A DNA stretch of 9,559 bases from Rikenellaceae bacterium (GTDB lineage Bacteria; Bacteroidota; Bacteroidia; Bacteroidales; Rikenellaceae). The translations under genes were made by a program, and so were the position numbers. Each line of letters starts with the position of its first letter. Within the stretch, counting starts at the first letter, position 1. Below, in pieces: positions 4,063 through 9,559 of the stretch. The stretch spans positions 1-9,559 of the forward strand of contig JAJBVQ010000089.1 in NCBI GenBank assembly GCA_020859745.1. The letters are read 5' to 3'. The notes below the pieces were generated by a model. That model ran no database searches, was not told where the DNA came from, and was given only the letters and a program-made list of their open reading frames with translations.

Positions 4063-7044
4063 TCAATTGCCGGTTTGGTCCCACGTGTCCGGATCGCGTC
4101 CCAATGTTCCGCCCGGCTCCGTCTGAATAATACTCAGGTAGGTCGTAGCCCCGTACACCCCCGAATCATTCGGCAGCGAAAATTTGAACGTTACTTTCGT
4201 ATCGTCCCAGCCGTAGCGGTATTCGCCGCGCAGAGTCAGCGTGTAGTTGTACCGCCCGTAAACCGGATCGTCGACAGGTTCCCGAACCACGATCTGCCCT
4301 ATCCGCGTACCGTCCTGCCGTTCGAGGGTCACGAACGACCCCGCAGGTACAGGCTGTTTATCGGCATCGGCGGCATCCCTACTCCCGGCGTAATACAGCA
4401 TCCCCCTGATCGGCTGGTTGGTCAGCGTCCGGAGGTAAGGCTCGAACAGGTTGTCCCCGACCGAAGATATGACCACCTCGCCCGCGCTGACTATTTTATC
4501 GGTCTTGAAACGCAGGCGCACCGGAGAGTCGTCCGGGACATCGTAATAATACCCGATTTTCGTTCCCGACGCATCCCGGGCGAGTTGCAGCCCGGACTGG
4601 CCGTCGGCCGGCTCCAGATTCCCGGCCGCTATCAGACAGCGTACCGGATACTTGGGAGTGACTGTGTACTCCACGGTTCCACCGCTTCCGTCCGGGGCCG
4701 GCTGCGGAAGGCTCGTGAAGGGCTTTGCCGTGAAGTTAACGAACACCTCCGAACCCGGAATGTAGGAGATCGCGGCAGTCGAGGTGCCGGGAACAGGTCG
4801 GCCGGCCACATCGTGTTCATAACCGTAGATCTCCACGTCCGAAAAGTCGAACATCCGGTAGTTCCCCAGTTCCATCATCTTCGAACGGAAAGCGTACTGC
4901 GCGATGCTCTCATCGTCATTCGCAGCCCTGTCATCGGCCAGGCGGATCGCCTCCGCACAGTCCGCCCGCCGGGTCGTGAAGGGTACGGTATAAACGCCGC
5001 CGGTATGGTTATCGGCCGTGGCGGTAAAAAGATAGTAGTCGCCGTTCGCTTCCTGCGTATCGCGGTGCAGCTCCAGGTCGCCGGATTGCAGGTTCTCGGT
5101 ATATATCCGGATGGGAACCGTTTGATCACCCGTCAATTGAAGCATCTGCCCGTCCAGCGTCAGGTGGAATTTGATCTCGACGGGGCTGTTGGCTATCTGC
5201 GGAACCAGCATGTACTTCACGTCGTCATTCTCGGAATAGGCGAACACGCCGTCGAACTCGATGGTCGAGTTGAGCGCATTCGTCCGGATGCTCTTTTCGA
5301 CCGTGACGAAGTTAGGGGCTTCGAAAAAGAAGCTGGCGTCGTTCCCGGCCGCCAAGTCGGAATCCGTCTGCCTCGTGGTAAAGTAAATGCGGTACTGGCC
5401 GACCGTGGTCGCCTCATACAGGTACTTATAGCTGAAACCGGTTTCTTCGCCCCAGTCGCCCTCGTACGAATCGGGGGTGATGACCCGCAGCGGCTTCTGC
5501 GAGGAGTTTTCCAGTTCCCCGAATCCCATCGAAACGTTGCCGGTGATCTCGTTGACCGATATTTTGCACTCCAGCGGCAGCAATTCAGCCGGGTAATCCT
5601 CCGGTATCGTAAAGGTGAAGCCGACCGGTACGCCCGTTTCCCGGTTGTAAATGCCCGAGGTGATCCACGGCTTCCCGAAATGGAACTTGTCGATCACCAG
5701 GATATTCAGCGTACGGGTGAATTTTCCCGCTTTGATATAGATCGCCGCCCGACCGGTCCGGTCTGCCGTGGGCGCACTCACGTTGAAACGTATGGTTCCC
5801 TTTCCGGTTAGGCCGTCGTCCGAAACGACGAAGTCGTGGTAGATCCGCCCGCTTTGGATCGCGTTGCTGTTCGATATGAGCGTCGCTTCCGGTCGCGAGA
5901 GGGGTGCGGCCTGCGGGTCTTCGGTCCGGTAGGTGTAGGTGATCGTCCTTTCGCCTATGGCCGTCTGGCCCTCCTGCAGCGTGTAGAGGTAGGTCGTGTT
6001 TTTCTGGTCGAGCGAGAAGGTTTGCGTGCCGTCCGAGATGGAATATATTTCGGGCCCGACCGCCAGCAGCACGTTGTTCAGCGGCGTGGCCCCTTTAGCC
6101 TCCTCGAAAGTGGCGGCACCGGGCAGGGAAACGTCCCCCGTGATCTTCAGCCGGTAATGATGGTTGCGGTACACCGGGTGGGGATTCTTGTCCTTATCCA
6201 GCAGCAACACCTTGTAATACAGGTCGTCTTCGACACCCTCGCCCGCCTGGTGCCCTTTGACGATCAGATAGGTCTGGTCGGCCTCGTCGTTGGGATTCTC
6301 GAAAATATACCTGTACGGGTTCTGCTCAATGTCCCACGTTTGGGCGTCGTCCGTCGCTTTTTCCACATCCGGCGGCAGGGTCACGTACAGGTTGCCTGCG
6401 TTCCCTGCGGAGGGAAGCTCCCAGTCGAAGCGCTGGCCGGTACGGTTGAACGGGGCGACGGTGCCCCAGGCGTATTTGTTGCAGATGGCGTAACCCGTCA
6501 CGATGAACCGGTCGTTACCCTCCACACTGACGCGGGCCTGGTTACGGATCAGGGGCACCTCCAGCTTCCCGGCCCCGTTGCCGTATGCCGCGAATCCGTC
6601 GGGCTCGCTGATCCGCCCCCAGTACACCATCAGCCCCGACGTGGACGCCAGTTGCGATATGACGGCCGACTCGTGGCGGCCGATATTCTCCGCATCCCTG
6701 AAAAAGTCGAAGTTTCCGTTCGCTATGAAATGCACGGTGCGCACCGAGTTGGGTATGCGGGCTTCGAATTCGCCCGTGGCGCCGTTATCGGCCGTGATCT
6801 TCGCCGTGACCCGGCACACCATCAGGCCGCTTGCGTCGAAACAGAAGCATTGCAGCGATTTGATGCCCAATCCGTCACCGTCCAATGCCCGTGTGCTGAC
6901 CTCCGCCATACCCGGAATGGTGGCCGTACCGCGCAGCGTAACCCCGTCGGATCCCGTACCTGCGGGCCGGGGCAACGGATCTTTCGTACAGGCAGCCATC
7001 ACCGCCGCCATTATCAAGAGAAAGCTGTAACGAAGCTGTTTCAT
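4063..7044 (-). CDS. fimbrillin-like surface lipoprotein, second gene of operon
   Basis: 993 residues. The N-terminus is a lipoprotein signal with MAAC lipobox (Cys19), followed by TKD, a charged tail like the Bacteroidota surface-export signal. Residues about 34-305 resemble a fimbrillin/Mfa2-type N-terminal domain: a STRA segment, IKSLQCFCFDASG (61-73), VHFIANG (104-110), PLIRNQARVSVEG (164-176), VTGYAICNKYAWGTVAPF (182-199) and closing YRNHHYRLKITG (292-303). The style is that of Bacteroidales DUF4906/type V pilus accessory proteins. Residues about 320-990 are beta-rich, with alternating Thr/Val/Tyr strands and no catalytic motif, consistent with several stacked Ig-like domains. There is no C-terminal lectin domain like that of its neighbour. 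The ATG lies 37 bp after the upstream gene's stop with no promoter between, so co-transcription is likely. It could be a pilus stalk, anchor or accessory adhesin; the exact role and DUF assignment are not certain. Confidence 0.8.
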   Translation of the reverse strand: MKQLRYSFLLIMAAVMAACTKDPLPRPAGTGSDGVTLRGTATIPGMAEVSTRALDGDGLGIKSLQCFCFDASGLMVCRVTAKITADNGATGEFEARIPNSVRTVHFIANGNFDFFRDAENIGRHESAVISQLASTSGLMVYWGRISEPDGFAAYGNGAGKLEVPLIRNQARVSVEGNDRFIVTGYAICNKYAWGTVAPFNRTGQRFDWELPSAGNAGNLYVTLPPDVEKATDDAQTWDIEQNPYRYIFENPNDEADQTYLIVKGHQAGEGVEDDLYYKVLLLDKDKNPHPVYRNHHYRLKITGDVSLPGAATFEEAKGATPLNNVLLAVGPEIYSISDGTQTFSLDQKNTTYLYTLQEGQTAIGERTITYTYRTEDPQAAPLSRPEATLISNSNAIQSGRIYHDFVVSDDGLTGKGTIRFNVSAPTADRTGRAAIYIKAGKFTRTLNILVIDKFHFGKPWITSGIYNRETGVPVGFTFTIPEDYPAELLPLECKISVNEITGNVSMGFGELENSSQKPLRVITPDSYEGDWGEETGFSYKYLYEATTVGQYRIYFTTRQTDSDLAAGNDASFFFEAPNFVTVEKSIRTNALNSTIEFDGVFAYSENDDVKYMLVPQIANSPVEIKFHLTLDGQMLQLTGDQTVPIRIYTENLQSGDLELHRDTQEANGDYYLFTATADNHTGGVYTVPFTTRRADCAEAIRLADDRAANDDESIAQYAFRSKMMELGNYRMFDFSDVEIYGYEHDVAGRPVPGTSTAAISYIPGSEVFVNFTAKPFTSLPQPAPDGSGGTVEYTVTPKYPVRCLIAAGNLEPADGQSGLQLARDASGTKIGYYYDVPDDSPVRLRFKTDKIVSAGEVVISSVGDNLFEPYLRTLTNQPIRGMLYYAGSRDAADADKQPVPAGSFVTLERQDGTRIGQIVVREPVDDPVYGRYNYTLTLRGEYRYGWDDTKVTFKFSLPNDSGVYGATTYLSIIQTEPGGTLGRDPDTWDQTGN

Positions 7045-7081
7045 ACGACTCTATATTTCGTTTCCCGTGATTCTTTGTATA

Positions 7082-9559
7082 CTAATTTTCCGGATAATCC
7101 CTGCTGTGGGCCGGATAGAGATCCACGTCGCGCACGCACCGGATGGCCGGGGTGGTAGAGGTGGTAGAGTAGCGTTCGAGGAGCAACGAAGCCAAATAAC
7201 TGCCGAGACTGCTGGGCAAAAAGTCGCAGTATATGGAACCAATCCCCCAAATAATACCGCCTACCTTCTCCGCCTTTTTGTTATGGACGACGCTGCCCGA
7301 TGCGGTCCAATAATGGCTGGCGGGAAGCATCAGCGACACGGCACCGCCCTCCGTGTACTGCAACCGGATCATCGTCAGCAATTCGGCTTCGGTCGGCAGC
7401 CTCCAGTCGCCGTACCAGTAAGCGGTCTGCCTGTCGCCGTCCGTGTCGAATCCCTGCCGGTACTCGCTGCAGAAACGCTGCGCCTTTGCGAACTCCTTTT
7501 CGACTTCAGTCGATCCCATCTGCGAAGCGATCATCAGGGAGGGAGAAGCCAGTTTGGCCGTATTGGGGTCAGTGAGTGCGTACCCTTCGCCGTCGCGCTC
7601 CGGAACCCCTATGACGTAATAAGGCTCGCCGACCGGCAACTGCGTGGTGGTACCGCCGGGAACTACTATTTCAGCCACCTGTTGGTCATCGTTTGTAAAT
7701 TCCGGAATATCGGTCGAGGTCAGATGCAGGTGGTAGCTCCACGCATTATTCAATGCCTCGGCAATACTGCCGTTGGTTCCGGAGCCATTGAAAACGGTCC
7801 TTGTCCACGGCTGGGCGGCCCAACTGCCGGAGGTGCCGCTTCCGCTGACCCAACCTTCCCAATAGTACTGCTCGAAAGTACAGTCGCCGTTAGCGGCAGG
7901 CCGGCTGCCCGACCGGTAAACCGGGTAATAGATATAAGCGTCGTCCCCCCTCGGCTCCTTATATGCGATCCTGTCCGGATCATCCTGACGGTTTCCGCCG
8001 GGGCCTGTTCCGCTTTTAATCTCCCTCGTCGGGGCTTTGTCGTAGGTGTACGACTCCCCGGGGACATCCCTGTTCTGCTGCGCGCCCCAGAATGAAAGGG
8101 TCTGCGTGATGTACTCCATCGGGTACTGCACCACTTTGAAAGAGCGTTCGTCACCGACGCTGTTACGTACCGTCACGGTAAAGTACCGCGGCACGTTGTT
8201 CGTAGGTATCGGGCTCGAAACGGTCAGGTTGTTGACCAGCGAACCGGACTCGTACGACACGGAGGGAAAATCGTCACCGCTCTCGATCGGGTGATCGACT
8301 CCCATCCCGTCGGTATAGTAGCATTCGGAGACTGTGACCTCCTCGATGGGATGCGACGAGGTGTAATGCACCAGCTGATTGTCGGATTCATTGGCCATCA
8401 CGATAATCTTCTCCTCCTGGTCATGGTCCAGCTCCAGGAAGTGGATATTATCCTGTTCCACGCTGACATCCACCGCCACCCATTCGGCCACTCTCCATTC
8501 GGCCTCCAACGGTTCGGAGTCTTCCGGGGCTTCCGCCCCCAGCGTCCGGAGCGTGGCGTCGATGGTATAGACATGGTTGCGCTCCAGTTTGTAGCTCTCG
8601 GTGTTCAACTGCAACTTGTAGTAGTTATCGGATTTCACCTCCGGGAGGCCGTCCGTCACGGACACCAGGCCGTCGGTCGCCTCGACCACGGGGATACGCA
8701 GGTTGAGGAATGTCTCCTCTTCGGGCAGGTAGGTCTGCGTCCAGTCGTTCGGGTAGCAATAGAAAACGAATTCGACAGGCTCGCGCGAGGCGCTATACTG
8801 CTTTTCCGAATCCCACCCCTCCGGCTCTTCCGAAGGTATCATGCCGGTCGTTTCCAGATCGAGCTGGTCGGAACCTTTCGCAAATTCATTGCCGGCGACG
8901 ATCCTGACGCTCGTCGGGGCGTTGTAAACGCTGCCCTGGTACCCCGACTGCCATGCCCAGTAATAGTCCACTCGCTTCCCGTCTGCATCGTCCTTGCCGT
9001 CGAGTTTCACGCGCACGACCACCTTGGCGGCTGCGCGCTGTAACTTGGCCTCGACCACCACGGGCTGGCCGTCAGCCGTATTCAGCCTCTGTCCCGGCAC
9101 CGTGGCTTCCATCACGAACGGGGCGCCATCCCGCGACCCGGATCTGTTACCGGAGAAAATGGCCGGCGTGTTGACGGCCGCGGCCAGCAGCTCCTTCCGG
9201 GTCGTCTTATCGGAGAAGGCGACGGTCGCTTTATGGCTCTCTCCGTCACAATTGGCAATTACATGGACACAGTAATTCGCATTCGGACGGAAAGAGGCCG
9301 TCGGGGTTTTCAACGCGATCTCGTCGGTATCCGGCCCCACCCCCGCGTGTTCGTAATAAGCGGGAGCGGCGTTGTCATCGACGGCGCCGTACGGGCCTTC
9401 TTCGTAGATGAAGATATCGAGCGTGCGTAGCTCCTTCTCTTCGGGCAGCGACCGGATGTCGCCGTTCGCTTTAACGCGGGCAGCGTCCGTCGTCTCGAAG
9501 TCGAGGTATATCCGGCCCGCTTCGCGGCGCAGGTCGGCCGGAGCGGTGTCCTTCCGGCA
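7082..9559 (-). CDS. fimbrillin-type lipoprotein with lectin-like C-terminus (5' partial)
   Basis: The frame is open through the right window edge; 825 residues are present and only the signal peptide is missing. The first residue encoded (9557-9559) is a Cys followed by RKD, which fits the lipidated cysteine with an export tail. A GTG at 9338-9340 is internal and not the start, because the upstream codons read as fimbrillin sequence (RTLDIFIYEEGPYGAV). Mature residues 15-340 look like a fimbrillin domain ending in YKLERNHVYTIDATL (about 323-337). About 353-483 is a beta domain opening with WRVAEWVAVDVSVEQ. The C-terminal domain (about 670-818) has the Bacteroidota FISUMP/DUF1566-like lectin fold signature: PSLMIASQMG, FCSEYRQGF, YGDWRLPTEAEL (716-727), HYWTASGSV, and IRCVRDVDLY (806-815). 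This is the architecture of candidate pilus tip adhesins. The second lipoprotein follows after 37 bp. Confidence 0.85.
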   Translation of the reverse strand, partial: CRKDTAPADLRREAGRIYLDFETTDAARVKANGDIRSLPEEKELRTLDIFIYEEGPYGAVDDNAAPAYYEHAGVGPDTDEIALKTPTASFRPNANYCVHVIANCDGESHKATVAFSDKTTRKELLAAAVNTPAIFSGNRSGSRDGAPFVMEATVPGQRLNTADGQPVVVEAKLQRAAAKVVVRVKLDGKDDADGKRVDYYWAWQSGYQGSVYNAPTSVRIVAGNEFAKGSDQLDLETTGMIPSEEPEGWDSEKQYSASREPVEFVFYCYPNDWTQTYLPEEETFLNLRIPVVEATDGLVSVTDGLPEVKSDNYYKLQLNTESYKLERNHVYTIDATLRTLGAEAPEDSEPLEAEWRVAEWVAVDVSVEQDNIHFLELDHDQEEKIIVMANESDNQLVHYTSSHPIEEVTVSECYYTDGMGVDHPIESGDDFPSVSYESGSLVNNLTVSSPIPTNNVPRYFTVTVRNSVGDERSFKVVQYPMEYITQTLSFWGAQQNRDVPGESYTYDKAPTREIKSGTGPGGNRQDDPDRIAYKEPRGDDAYIYYPVYRSGSRPAANGDCTFEQYYWEGWVSGSGTSGSWAAQPWTRTVFNGSGTNGSIAEALNNAWSYHLHLTSTDIPEFTNDDQQVAEIVVPGGTTTQLPVGEPYYVIGVPERDGEGYALTDPNTAKLASPSLMIASQMGSTEVEKEFAKAQRFCSEYRQGFDTDGDRQTAYWYGDWRLPTEAELLTMIRLQYTEGGAVSLMLPASHYWTASGSVVHNKKAEKVGGIIWGIGSIYCDFLPSSLGSYLASLLLERYSTTSTTPAIRCVRDVDLYPAHSRDYPEN

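Noticed and set aside
3964..5811. 615-codon plus-strand open frame beginning right after the structured segment
   Set aside because: It is antisense to the fimbrillin-like lipoprotein gene; the predicted protein is Arg/Val/Gly-rich without domains or signal, as expected for a shadow frame in GC-rich DNA.
5836..8095. Long plus-strand frames of 440 and 342 codons
   Set aside because: They lie opposite the two lipoprotein genes, whose minus-strand frames have signal, domain and fold features; the antisense products have none.

Overview
The window looks like a chromosomal segment of a GC-rich gut Bacteroidota, most likely Alistipes or a close Rikenellaceae relative. The evidence is the high GC content, starts without a Shine-Dalgarno sequence, Bacteroidota-type promoter boxes (TTTG / TAnnTTTG), lipoproteins with a charged post-cysteine tail, and fimbrillin-like proteins. 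The genus is an inference; the phylum is well supported.

Layout. (1) 1-970 holds no gene I can support. It contains a degenerate array of GC-rich hairpin repeats about 90-100 bp apart, separated by purine-rich A/G linkers. (2) 970-1205 is AT-rich. On the minus strand it carries a consensus promoter (TTTG-N19-TATATTTG), several hairpins and a hairpin followed by six T, which together look like a small RNA gene of about 195 nt. (3) 1211-3835 (+) encodes a secreted multidomain glycoside-hydrolase-like protein: a TIM-barrel-type domain, a jelly-roll module, a chitobiase C-terminal/Fn3-associated module and a discoidin (F5/8C) module. (4) 3836-4062 lies between convergent genes, with a strong bidirectional terminator and a structured segment. 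(5) 9559-7082 and 7044-4063 (-) are two large surface lipoproteins, 37 bp apart and probably in one operon. The first is a fimbrillin-type protein with a C-terminal lectin-like domain (candidate pilus tip or adhesin), cut by the window edge exactly at its lipidated cysteine. The second is a 993-residue fimbrillin-like lipoprotein with a long all-beta stalk.

The parts suggest glycan use on one strand and surface adhesion on the other. The two units end tail to tail at a shared terminator and are probably regulated separately. The most unusual observations are the hairpin array, whose copies differ by compensatory base-pair changes, and the candidate small RNA divergent from the hydrolase gene, whose promoter reaches to within nine bases of that gene's start codon.
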